Below are positions 1 to 9,183 of a stretch of DNA of 64,000 bases, one piece after another (positions within the stretch are counted from its first letter, which is position 1; the number at the start of each line of letters is the position of its first letter). The translations under genes and the position numbers were made by a program. Source of the DNA: Pseudooceanicola nanhaiensis (GTDB taxonomy: Bacteria; Pseudomonadota; Alphaproteobacteria; Rhodobacterales; Rhodobacteraceae); NCBI RefSeq assembly GCF_020171315.1, contig NZ_JAIUZP010000001.1, positions 620,001 to 684,000 on the forward strand, read 5' to 3'. The notes below the pieces were generated by a model. That model saw only the letters and a program-made list of their open reading frames with translations, was not told the origin of the DNA and did no database searches.

Positions 1-2046
1 TTCCGCGGCCAGATGATGGCCCGCTACTACACTGCCGACGGCGTCGCGCAGGGGGGCGAATTCGCCATCGCGCCTGAGTTCGACGGCGGCTATGGCGGCG
101 AGGCGCAGCAGGCGGTGCTTGCGCTGGAAGACGGCGGCTTCCTCGCGGTCTTTACCGGGCTCGTGGATTACTACGAGGACCGTACCGATATCTTCGCCTG
201 CCGCTTCGCCGCGGACGGGACGCGGCTGACCGGGATCATTCATCTGGGGACGAGCTTCGTCGGCTACCAGAACGCCCCGCGCGCCACGCTTCTGGAGGAT
301 GGGCGCGTCGCGGTGACCTTCTATTCCTCCGCCGAGGGGACGCGACCGGAAGGGCTTCGCACCCAGATCCTCGAAATGGCCGAGATCAACGGCACGGCCA
401 CAGAGGACGCCGATTTCATCGTATTCGACGACGCGCCGCACAACGTGGACCTGCTGGGCGGGGACGATGTCGCGACCGGCGGGGCAAGCGGCGATACCCT
501 GCTGGGCGGGGAGGGAAACGATTTCCTGTACGGGCGGCGTGGCGGCGATGTGCTGGATGGCGGCGTCGGCAATGACCAGCTCTTTGGCGATGCGCAGGAC
601 GACACGATCTATGGCCGGGACGGCAACGACGTGATCACCGGCGGTGACGGCCGGGACCTTGCGTGGCTGGGGGTCGGGAACGACCGGTTCCAGGACAACG
701 CGCAGGAGGGCGAATACGGCCGCGACACCGTCTATGGCGAGGCGGGGAATGACACGATCGTCGGCGGCGCCGGCGATGACGCCTTCTATGGCGGCGTGGG
801 TCAGGATTATGTCTACGGCGGGCTCGGCAATGACCTGATCTACACCGGCGCGGATGACGACCACGCCATGGCTGGAGGCGGCAACGACACTCTCGTCGAG
901 GGCGGCGGCAGCGATTACATCTACCTCGGGGCCGGGGATGACCTCTTCTATACCGTTGCAGGCGACACCGGCGGCGACACCGTCTTTGGCGAGGCCGGGA
1001 ACGATACGCTGGTCGGCGGGGAGGGGGGCGATTACCTCGGCGGCGGCTTCGGGGCCGATCTGATCCGCGGGGGGCTCGGCGATGACTCGCTGCGCGGCGG
1101 GGACGAGGCCGATGTGATCTATGGTGGCCTTGGCGATGACACCGTGGACGGCGGGGACGGGCCGGATACCGTCTGGCTGCTGGAGGGCAACGACCTCTTC
1201 ATCGACAATATCGAGGGCGGCGTCGAGGGCAGCGATACCGTCTATGGCTATCTCGGGAACGATACCATCGACGGGGGCAACGGCAACGATGCTTTCTATG
1301 GCGGGGCGGGCGCGGACCTGATCCGCGGGCGTCTCGGGGATGACCTGATCTATGGCGGCGATCAGGACGACGTGATCTGGGCCGGCGCGGGCAACGACGC
1401 CGTCAACGGCGGCAACGGGCGCGATCTGGTCTATCTGGAGGACGGCAACGACAGCTTCTCGGACACGGCGCAGACCACGGCCTATGGTGCCGACAAGGTC
1501 TTTGGCGGGATCGGGAACGACACGATCGCCGGAAACGGCGGGGCCGACACGCTGTTGGGCGAGGATGGCGACGACCTGATCTATGGCGGCAGCCAGGCGG
1601 ATGTGCTGTTGGGCGGCACCGGGAATGACAGCGTCTATGGCGGGGATGGCCCCGATCAGGCGTGGCTCGGCGCGGGCAACGACATCTTCTTCGACAACGC
1701 CCAGACCGGGGTCTATGGCGCGGACAGCGTCAACGGCGAGGCGGGCAATGACACTTTGCGCGCGGGGGGCGGCAACGACACCCTCACGGGGGGCGAGGAT
1801 CAGGACAGTTTCCTCTTCATCGGGGCCGCGATCGGCGCGGACGTGGTCACGGACTACGTGGCCGGAGAAGATCTGGGCCTCGACGATGCGCTCTGGGGTG
1901 GGGGGCTGACGGCGGCACAGGTGGTGAGCCAGTTCGCCGACGACAGCGGCGCGGATGTCGTCTTTGACTTCGGCGGCGGCAACACGATCACCCTTGTCGG
2001 GCTCGACAGCAAGCTGGGGCTGGACGCGGACGTCTTCCTCCTCTGA
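1..2046 (+). CDS. RTX calcium-binding secreted protein (5' end outside window)
   Basis: The frame is open from base 1, so the true start lies upstream and 681 C-terminal residues are visible. Residues 1-135 look like a beta-propeller/FlgD-type repeat domain. From about residue 145 to 610 there are dozens of glycine/aspartate nonapeptides (GGxGNDxLxG type), the Ca2+-binding parallel beta-roll of hemolysin-type RTX proteins. The tail has the serralysin-like segment (FLFIGAAIGADVVTDY) and ends in DVFLL, as expected for a type I secretion signal read by an ABC exporter. No protease or lipase domain is visible in this part, so the activity is unknown. A longer-period module is laid over the nonapeptides (see findings). 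Confidence 0.88.
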   Translation, partial: FRGQMMARYYTADGVAQGGEFAIAPEFDGGYGGEAQQAVLALEDGGFLAVFTGLVDYYEDRTDIFACRFAADGTRLTGIIHLGTSFVGYQNAPRATLLEDGRVAVTFYSSAEGTRPEGLRTQILEMAEINGTATEDADFIVFDDAPHNVDLLGGDDVATGGASGDTLLGGEGNDFLYGRRGGDVLDGGVGNDQLFGDAQDDTIYGRDGNDVITGGDGRDLAWLGVGNDRFQDNAQEGEYGRDTVYGEAGNDTIVGGAGDDAFYGGVGQDYVYGGLGNDLIYTGADDDHAMAGGGNDTLVEGGGSDYIYLGAGDDLFYTVAGDTGGDTVFGEAGNDTLVGGEGGDYLGGGFGADLIRGGLGDDSLRGGDEADVIYGGLGDDTVDGGDGPDTVWLLEGNDLFIDNIEGGVEGSDTVYGYLGNDTIDGGNGNDAFYGGAGADLIRGRLGDDLIYGGDQDDVIWAGAGNDAVNGGNGRDLVYLEDGNDSFSDTAQTTAYGADKVFGGIGNDTIAGNGGADTLLGEDGDDLIYGGSQADVLLGGTGNDSVYGGDGPDQAWLGAGNDIFFDNAQTGVYGADSVNGEAGNDTLRAGGGNDTLTGGEDQDSFLFIGAAIGADVVTDYVAGEDLGLDDALWGGGLTAAQVVSQFADDSGADVVFDFGGGNTITLVGLDSKLGLDADVFLL

Positions 2047-2116
2047 TCGTCCCGGGGCGTCGCGCGGCCGTGGCCGCCGCGCGGCGACGAAGGCAAAGCA
2101 GCGGTCCGGGCTGGCG

Positions 2117-2581
2117 TCAGCGCCCGCCTTCGGTGAAGACGCGGGCCAGGGCCTGGAAGGCGTCCATATGCGGCGCGATCACGGGGGCGTCGTTGATGTG
2201 CAGGCGGTCCGACCAATCGTCGAAGCCTGCCCCGGGGGACCACCGGCCCTGACGGTTCACCACGCCGAGCCGCACCGCGTCATAGGCGGTGAGGATGCGG
2301 TCCGTATCTGCGGGCAGGTCCACGGCGATGCCATGAGCGGCGATGAAGGCCGGCACCGCGTCGCGCAGGTAGCTGTCCGCACCGGCGGTGGCAGGCAGGC
2401 CCTGCTGGCGCGCCGCAGCTTCCAGCTTGCGAAGGGCGGCCAGCACGGCCTCAACCTCGCGGTCGGTGACAGGAGGGGTATCGGTTTTCCAGTCCACGCC
2501 AGCCTCCACGCGTGTGGTGCAGAAGGCGCCGAGGGCGGCCAGCACCAGTCGTCTGTTCGGGAATTTCGGGTCGTGTCTCAT
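2117..2581 (-). CDS. Exported hypothetical protein, 154 aa
   Basis: The start at 2581 is chosen because GGAGG stands four bases upstream and the protein then opens with a positively charged, hydrophobic signal peptide containing a twin arginine (NRRLVLAALGAF) and a likely cleavage after VEA. A longer reading of the same frame would run into frmA on the same strand. The mature part is about 125 residues, mostly helical, with no motif I recognise. It follows frmA in the same direction after a hairpin, so it may or may not be cotranscribed with it. Function unknown; periplasmic location inferred. Confidence 0.6.
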   Translation of the reverse strand: MRHDPKFPNRRLVLAALGAFCTTRVEAGVDWKTDTPPVTDREVEAVLAALRKLEAAARQQGLPATAGADSYLRDAVPAFIAAHGIAVDLPADTDRILTAYDAVRLGVVNRQGRWSPGAGFDDWSDRLHINDAPVIAPHMDAFQALARVFTEGGR

Positions 2582-2687
2582 GTCGCCTCCTGCGCAGGTC
2601 TCGATCCGATCCGGCGGGGGCGGGCAGGGCCCTGCACCGTCGCCATGGGGCGAGGGTAGCCGCTCGACGGCTGCGGGTCCACAGGGG

Positions 2688-2719
2688 CTTCGGCCCCCGC
2701 GTGGTCGCGGGGGCCGAGG
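2688..2719 (-). terminator. Hairpin downstream of frmA
   Basis: A GC-rich stem (CGGCCCCCGCG, loop TGGT, CGCGGGGGCCG) lies directly after the frmA stop. There is no clear T-run, so it may be a weak terminator or an mRNA-stabilising hairpin. Confidence 0.5.
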
Positions 2720-2724
2720 GGGGA

Positions 2725-4145
<1,421 letters not shown>

Positions 4146-4160
4146 CGGGGGCCTCGGGTG

Positions 4161-4183
4161 CTATACTGGGGTATAGTATATTT
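4161..4183 (-). promoter_or_regulatory. Probable FrmR operator/promoter
   Basis: CTATAC-TGGG-GTATAG is a perfect 6-bp inverted repeat around a G-rich core, followed by an AT-rich TATATT. A/T-rich half sites flanking a G/C tract are typical for CsoR/RcnR/FrmR operators. It lies just upstream of the frmR start, so autorepression of frmRA is likely. Confidence 0.72.
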
Positions 4184-4527
4184 CAGGCGGCCCGGAGAGG
4201 CAATCGCGATCTGGCTGGGGGCAGAGACACGGGTGTCCGCCCCTCGTCCACGGGACAGGCGAAGGGCGGACGGTCGAGACGCTCCGACAGCAGGGGATGG
4301 GTATCACCGCCGGAACCGCGCTGCCGGTGGGGACCAGCAGGGTCGATGTTCCCGGAGCGCGTGCCGTCTCCGGGACTTGGGGATCCCGGGAGCGGTCGAT
4401 GCGGAGCGCCGAGATGCAGCGCGCCCCACGCAAACTCCGCCGGGAACCCGTTTAGCATAGCCTCTCAGGGGCTTGGCGCATTGACGGCGGACAACGGCGC
4501 CCGGTTTCACCGGGGCTGTGCGGGCGA
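4184..4527. other. Intergenic stretch without a supported gene
   Basis: About 340 bases between the frmR operator and the end of the GAF-PAS-PAS gene. Short open frames occur on both strands but none has a ribosome-binding site, recognisable protein features or neighbour support. No tRNA or obvious terminator was seen. Confidence 0.5.
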
Positions 4528-5964
4528 TCAGATGTCCGTGTCGCGCAGCCATTCGTGGAACAGTGCGATCTGGCTGTCGATGTGATCCTGCAGCAGGCGC
4601 GCGCGCTGTTCGGAATGCACCCGTTCGGTGATATCGACCTGTGCCCCGGTCAGGCGCTTGGGGCGGTCGGCCTCATCATATTGCACCTGTCCGCGGATCA
4701 GCAGCCAGACGACCTCGCCGTCGGGGCGGATGACGCGCCATTCGCCCTCGAATTCGCCCATCTCCAGCGCAACCTCGAGCCGCCGCGCGGCCTCGGCCCG
4801 GTCCTCGGGGTGGACCATGGCGATCCAGTCCTCGTAGCTGCCGCCGAGCGCGCCTTCCTGCAGGCCCAGCATGTTCAGCGCCTCGGGGCTCCAGCGGCCC
4901 TCGTTGGTCTGGATCAGCCAGTCGAAGGTCGCCACGCCCGCGCTGTCCTGCGCCAGCCTCAGGCGCAACTCGGCATCGCGGACGGCCTCTTCGGCGACCT
5001 TGCGTTCGGTCACATCCGTGGCGGCGCCGAACCAGTCGGTGATTTCGCCGCTTTCATCCATCAGGGGCACCGCGCGGGAATGGACCCATCCCTCGGTGCC
5101 GTCCGGGCGCATGATGCGATGTTCAAGCTGGAAGGGTTCGCGGCCCTCGATGGCGGTCTTGATCGCGGCGCTAAGCTCGGTCTGATCCGCCGGGGCGATG
5201 TAGTTCTGCAGCCAGGCCGTCTTGGAGATCGGGACATTCGGGGGCAGGGCGGTGCCCTGAAGGTCGCGTATCTCGCGCCAGTCGGGCCGCATCCGGTAGA
5301 CCACGTCCGACGTGGCCGTCACCAGCGCGCGGAATTGCTGTTCGCTGACCCGAAGGGCCAGTTCGGCCGAGACGCGTTCGATATCGGACCAGATGCGGCT
5401 GGCCACCTCTTCCATCAGGCTGATCTCGTCGTCCTGCCAGCGGCGCGGGCGCGGATCATGGGCCGTGAAGACCGCGATCAGTTCGCCGTCCTTCAGCAGC
5501 GGCGCCACAACGAAACTGCCGATATCCAGCGCCGCATAGGCCGCCTTGTCCGCGCGGGTCAGCCGGATGTCCTGCAAGATGTCGTCCACGGCGAGGGTCT
5601 TGCCCTCCAGCAGGCTGCGGGTCAGGCCGGGGAAGTCCGAAAGCAGGTAGCGCCCGTCGAAGGACTGACGCCCCGGTGCGGCATAGCTGTTGCGGGCGAC
5701 GAAATGCGCCTTGCCGTCCTCCCGCTCGATCAGGGCGTAATTCGCGTTCGCGACCGCGAATTCCTCGGCGATCATGCGGGTCGCCTGCGCGATGATGGCA
5801 TCGGCCCCCGACTGGGGGCGCATGGCATCGCTGAGCTTGAGCAGGAAGGATCTGCGGGCCTCTTCGCGCCGCATCGCCATCTCGGCGGTGTCCAGATGTT
5901 CCAGCGTGTTGATCAGGCGCCGGAGGAACCGCTTTGGCCGCGTCTTATGGGGGGGCGACGTCAT
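4528..5964 (-). CDS. GAF-PAS-PAS sensory protein without output domain
   Basis: The start at 5964 (478 aa) follows a good GGGGAGGATACC ribosome-binding site; the frame is open 49 codons further but with poor composition. A basic N-terminus (residues 1-35) leads into a GAF domain (about 40-205), a short coiled segment, then two PAS/PAC units (about 215-335 and 345-460); each PAC ends in a D-[IV]-TER motif. The protein stops about 20 residues after the second PAC with no histidine kinase, GGDEF, EAL or DNA-binding domain, and no signal peptide or membrane segment. It probably passes a signal by protein contact. It lies downstream of an FNR-type regulator on the same strand, separated by 124 bp. 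Confidence 0.8.
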   Translation of the reverse strand: MTSPPHKTRPKRFLRRLINTLEHLDTAEMAMRREEARRSFLLKLSDAMRPQSGADAIIAQATRMIAEEFAVANANYALIEREDGKAHFVARNSYAAPGRQSFDGRYLLSDFPGLTRSLLEGKTLAVDDILQDIRLTRADKAAYAALDIGSFVVAPLLKDGELIAVFTAHDPRPRRWQDDEISLMEEVASRIWSDIERVSAELALRVSEQQFRALVTATSDVVYRMRPDWREIRDLQGTALPPNVPISKTAWLQNYIAPADQTELSAAIKTAIEGREPFQLEHRIMRPDGTEGWVHSRAVPLMDESGEITDWFGAATDVTERKVAEEAVRDAELRLRLAQDSAGVATFDWLIQTNEGRWSPEALNMLGLQEGALGGSYEDWIAMVHPEDRAEAARRLEVALEMGEFEGEWRVIRPDGEVVWLLIRGQVQYDEADRPKRLTGAQVDITERVHSEQRARLLQDHIDSQIALFHEWLRDTDI

Positions 5965-6088
5965 GGTATCCTCCCCGCGCAGGGCCATATCTGCCGCCGC
6001 CGGGCGGGGCGCTGCCCCCCGGGCGGTGTCTTGCGGGCCTGCGTCGCGGCGGAGAGGGGGAGAGGCCCTGTCATCCCGCGCTCCCGGC

Positions 6089-6964
6089 TTACACGACATC
6101 CGGGGCCACAACTGCGCCGAGGGGCGCGTCGGACAACGGGCGTGCGTCCACGTCGGGGCGCGCCGCGGGGACGGCGTGGGGCAGCGCCGTGTTCATGGCA
6201 GAAAGCAGCGACAGCCGCGGCCGCAGCCCGGAGCTGTGCGGCAGCACGGGGTCGAGACCGGCGAAGTGGCGCAGGCTGTCCATGTCGTGGATATGGTAGC
6301 GATCGGCGCCGAGGCTGGTGACCAGCTTCCGCTTGGCAAGCCATGTCATCGTGCGGCTGATCGACTCGACCGAGCTGCTCGACAGATCGGCCCAGTCCCG
6401 CCGGGACAGGTTGATCGTGACGATGACCCCGCCATCGGGTTGCGGTTCGGTCGGCATGAACTCCGACGAGGTGACGATGAAGTCGATGATGCGCTCGCGG
6501 CTGGTCAGGGCCCCGCGGCGCCAGATCAGGTCCAGCATCGATTCCCGTTGCTGGGCGGCATCTTGCATCAGCATCAGCCGGATGATCCGGCTTTTCGGCG
6601 CCAACCGCGTCAGGCCGGTGATGTCGAAGGTGCACAGCTCCACGTCGGTCGCGGTTTCTAGGGAATATTCCAGCGGGACATCCTGCGTGCCAATGATCAG
6701 GTCGCCCGGACGCAGCAGGCCCAGCAGGGTCCGCCGCCCGTCGTCACGCAGCTTCTCCTTGCGCAGGTAGCCGCTGCGCACGACGCCGAAGAACGTTGGC
6801 GGCGTGCCCTCTTCGGCGATCATCCGGTCGCGGCCGATCTTGCGGGTCTGCAGGCTTCGGATCGTCGTTCGGGATCGTTCGGCGACGGCGCGGCACAATT
6901 CGGCCCCCGCCAGCACGCACTCCCGGCACTGCGCGGGGCAATCCGCGTCGAGTATCTTGTACAT
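6089..6964 (-). CDS. Crp/FNR-family regulator with Fe-S-type cysteine cluster
   Basis: The start ATG at 6964 is preferred over GTG at 6970 because the AAGGGGGG ribosome-binding site abuts the GTG but is well spaced from the ATG. The 291-residue protein has cysteines at positions 9, 13, 16 and 24, plus another in the cNMP-binding-like domain (ATDVELCTF) at the place of FNR Cys122. This suggests an oxygen-labile [4Fe-4S] cluster. The helix-turn-helix contains VESISR, the E..SR recognition pattern that reads TTGAT half-sites. The C-terminal 50 residues are a proline/alanine-rich extension not usual in FNR. It is divergent from another family member, with an FNR box between them. Confidence 0.85.
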   Translation of the reverse strand: MYKILDADCPAQCRECVLAGAELCRAVAERSRTTIRSLQTRKIGRDRMIAEEGTPPTFFGVVRSGYLRKEKLRDDGRRTLLGLLRPGDLIIGTQDVPLEYSLETATDVELCTFDITGLTRLAPKSRIIRLMLMQDAAQQRESMLDLIWRRGALTSRERIIDFIVTSSEFMPTEPQPDGGVIVTINLSRRDWADLSSSSVESISRTMTWLAKRKLVTSLGADRYHIHDMDSLRHFAGLDPVLPHSSGLRPRLSLLSAMNTALPHAVPAARPDVDARPLSDAPLGAVVAPDVV

Positions 6965-7290
6965 TGTCACCCCCCTTGGACGTCCTTTGGTATTGCCTTC
7001 CCGATCGTGTTGCGGCGATCACAGGCCGTCTTTGCGCACGGAGTGTCCGACTGGCAGCAGGGGCCAGAACGCTCCGAAAAGACAGGGCCGTCGAATCGAC
7101 TCGCTGCAGTCCCGGAAGATCAGTATGGCACCGTTTGTCCGCTTTGCCATTGATCGGCCTCAATTGATCTATTACTTATGATCGTGTTGGGTGCGGTTTC
7201 CGCAATAATCGTGCGGACGTAATGCATGTGGATCTGCCTGGTTCCTTGAGAAAAGGACCGGCCTGCACCTGGGTGGAGGAGCACGATCTC
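6965..7290. promoter_or_regulatory. Divergent promoter region between two Crp/FNR genes
   Basis: The 326 bp between the two regulator starts hold no supported gene. The stretch around 7140-7190 is clearly more AT-rich than the surroundings and contains an FNR-type box, so the promoters for one or both genes are probably here. Confidence 0.55.
7150..7163. promoter_or_regulatory. FNR/FixK box
   Basis: TTGATCGGCCTCAA matches the TTGAT-N4-ATCAA consensus at nine of ten defined positions. It lies in the AT-rich part of the divergent regulator promoter region, which suggests auto- or cross-regulation of the two FNR-type genes. Confidence 0.68.
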
Positions 7291-8070
7291 ATGTCAGTCA
7301 TCCCCAACGGTGGGCCTGCCACCGCCTGCGGTCTGCGGCGTTTTCCCAAGCTGAGCCAGATCGCCGGCGACCTGATGGACGACCTCGAGGCCTCCTGTCA
7401 CATCCAGCATTTCTCGGCCGGTCAGGTCGTGGTGGAGGCCGGCGACGCCCCCGATTTCGTGGCCTGCGTCCAGTCCGGCTACCTGCGCCTGCAGAAGACG
7501 CTCGCGGACGGGCGGCGCCATATCGTCGGGCTGCTGGTGGAGGGCGATCTCTTCGGCCGGGTCTTCGATGCGCCGATCCAGTTCACCATCGAAGCGGCGA
7601 CCGATGCGGAGGTCTGCTGCTTCCAGCGCCGCACCTTCGAGGATATCCTGCTGCGGTCGCCCGAACTGGAGCGGTCGCTCATGCTCAATATCCTGAGCGA
7701 GCTGGACCGGGCACGCGACTGGATGACGATCCTGTCCTGCCACAAGATCACCGGCAGGCTTGCGGGCTTTCTGCTGATCCTGTGTTCGCGGTTCCGCGCG
7801 GTGGATCATGTCGTGCGTGTCGACGGGGAGTGCCTCGACGTGCTGGTGCCGATCAGCCGGCCCGATCTGGCGCACCTGCTGGGCACCCGGCGCGAGTCGG
7901 TCTCGCGGGCGTTTCACGCGCTGGAGGACGAGGGCATGATCGACATCCTGCGCCCCGACCTGATCCGCGTGCGGGATGTCGAGGGGCTTGCCGCCGAGGC
8001 GGGGGACGAGGAACTGGCCGGGCGCGTCGCGCTGCTGCAGTCGACCCGGAACCTCAGCCGGAAGGCCTGA
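7291..8070 (+). CDS. Crp/FNR-family regulator resembling FnrL but lacking the N-terminal cysteine cluster
   Basis: The ATG at 7291 (259 aa) sits nine bases after GGAGGAG; an upstream ATG at 7222 has no such site. The body resembles rhodobacterial FnrL (VGLL-EGDLFGR, EVCCFQR, LDRARDWM) and the helix-turn-helix has RRESVSRAF, again the E..SR pattern. The N-terminus has only one cysteine (Cys13) where FnrL has a cluster, so Fe-S oxygen sensing is unlikely; it would act like FixK or respond to another signal such as NO. It is divergent from the cysteine-rich paralogue and shares the FNR box at 7150. Confidence 0.82.
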   Translation: MSVIPNGGPATACGLRRFPKLSQIAGDLMDDLEASCHIQHFSAGQVVVEAGDAPDFVACVQSGYLRLQKTLADGRRHIVGLLVEGDLFGRVFDAPIQFTIEAATDAEVCCFQRRTFEDILLRSPELERSLMLNILSELDRARDWMTILSCHKITGRLAGFLLILCSRFRAVDHVVRVDGECLDVLVPISRPDLAHLLGTRRESVSRAFHALEDEGMIDILRPDLIRVRDVEGLAAEAGDEELAGRVALLQSTRNLSRKA

Positions 8071-8117
8071 CCGGGACGCCGGCCTTCGATGTGCAATCCG
8101 CGTGCCTGCTTGCCGGC

Positions 8118-9056
8118 CTAGTCGCGCCCGGTTGCATACTGCGAGGGTGACATCCCCATCTGCTGCCGGAAGGCCGTGGCGAAGGCGGCGGCACTCTCGT
8201 ACCCCGCGATCCGCGCCGCATCGGTGACCGCATGACCGTCGCGCAGGGCGCTGGCTGCGCGTTCCATGCGCAGCGCCCGCAGGTGGCTCAGCACCGGGCG
8301 GCCATGGGCGCGGCGGAAGAGGCGCTGCATCGAGGAGAGGCTCATGCCCCCGGCGGCGGCGATCTCCTCCAGCGTGGGCAGGGGGCCGGGGCGCAGCGCG
8401 TGACTTTCCATCCGGTGCAAGCGGTCGCGATCCTGCCGGCGCAGGCCGGCGGGGTCGGACAGCAGCCCCTCCATCGCGTGGCGCAGCAGCGAGATCGCCA
8501 GCGCCTCCTTCTCCAGCAGGCGCAGGGATGCGGGGCCGGTACCGCGCAGTAGCGCCTCGGCCTGCGCCACATTGGCGGCGGCGGCGATCCAGCTTTCGCA
8601 GCGGTGGTCGGTGCCGGCCATGACGGTGTCTCGATCCAGCCCGCGGGCGGCCAGCCAGTCCCACGACATCACGACCGTCACCTTGCGCAGCCGCTGGCCC
8701 TTGTGGATGCGGCGCCGGAAGGGGGCGGGCCGCGCGGTGGCGCTGAAGACGAGGCGGACCGGGGCCGTTCCGCTGCGCGACAGGGGCAGCGCTTCTGCGC
8801 CCAGCCGGGTGTCCACCGTGCCATCCAGCACCATGTGCAGCACCACGTTCGCGGGGCGGGTGACGCGGGTCTCGAAGGTTTCGGTGACTTCCGTGTCCTG
8901 CAGGTTCACCCGCGGACCGGAAGGCGTGGACAGCCCCTCGCGCCCGCCCGTCAGCACGATGCGATCGCCGGGCACGGTTGCGCCGAAGTCCCGCAGGCCG
9001 CCCTCCGCAGCCGGTGGCAGGCTGCGTGCGATGTCTTCCAGTCGGATGTCGGCCAT
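8118..9056 (-). CDS. AraC-family regulator (PchR-like) of the adjacent siderophore receptor
   Basis: The start at 9056 (312 aa) is set by GGGGGA four bases upstream and by the normal length of the family. The last 100 residues form the AraC double helix-turn-helix (IAAAGGMSLSSMQRLFR, then DAARIAGYESAAAFATAFR, ending in GMSPSQY). The N-terminal 200 residues resemble the PchR/ferric-siderophore-binding regulator domain. It is transcribed away from the TonB receptor across a 127-bp promoter region. PchR-type proteins bind the imported iron-siderophore and activate the receptor gene; that role is inferred from position. Confidence 0.85.
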   Translation of the reverse strand: MADIRLEDIARSLPPAAEGGLRDFGATVPGDRIVLTGGREGLSTPSGPRVNLQDTEVTETFETRVTRPANVVLHMVLDGTVDTRLGAEALPLSRSGTAPVRLVFSATARPAPFRRRIHKGQRLRKVTVVMSWDWLAARGLDRDTVMAGTDHRCESWIAAAANVAQAEALLRGTGPASLRLLEKEALAISLLRHAMEGLLSDPAGLRRQDRDRLHRMESHALRPGPLPTLEEIAAAGGMSLSSMQRLFRRAHGRPVLSHLRALRMERAASALRDGHAVTDAARIAGYESAAAFATAFRQQMGMSPSQYATGRD

Positions 9057-9183
9057 GCAGTCCCCCAGAGAATTTGACCGTTCTGCGAATCTTTCTGAAC
9101 GTGGCGCGAAGGTCTCTGGCTGGTTCCCGCGCATCCTAGCGCCTAAAGCTTGACTTAAACAGTCGGAATTTGGGGATGCCATC
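9057..9183. promoter_or_regulatory. Divergent promoter region, AraC regulator / TonB receptor
   Basis: A 127-bp shared upstream region. TTGACTTAAACAG at about 9149-9161 offers a -35-like TTGACT for the receptor gene. I could not settle a Fur box or the AraC site by eye. Confidence 0.4.

Noticed and set aside
480..1800. Possible CRISPR or minisatellite array
   Set aside because: The repeats are in-frame, degenerate and encode RTX nonapeptides; there are no constant repeats with unique spacers.
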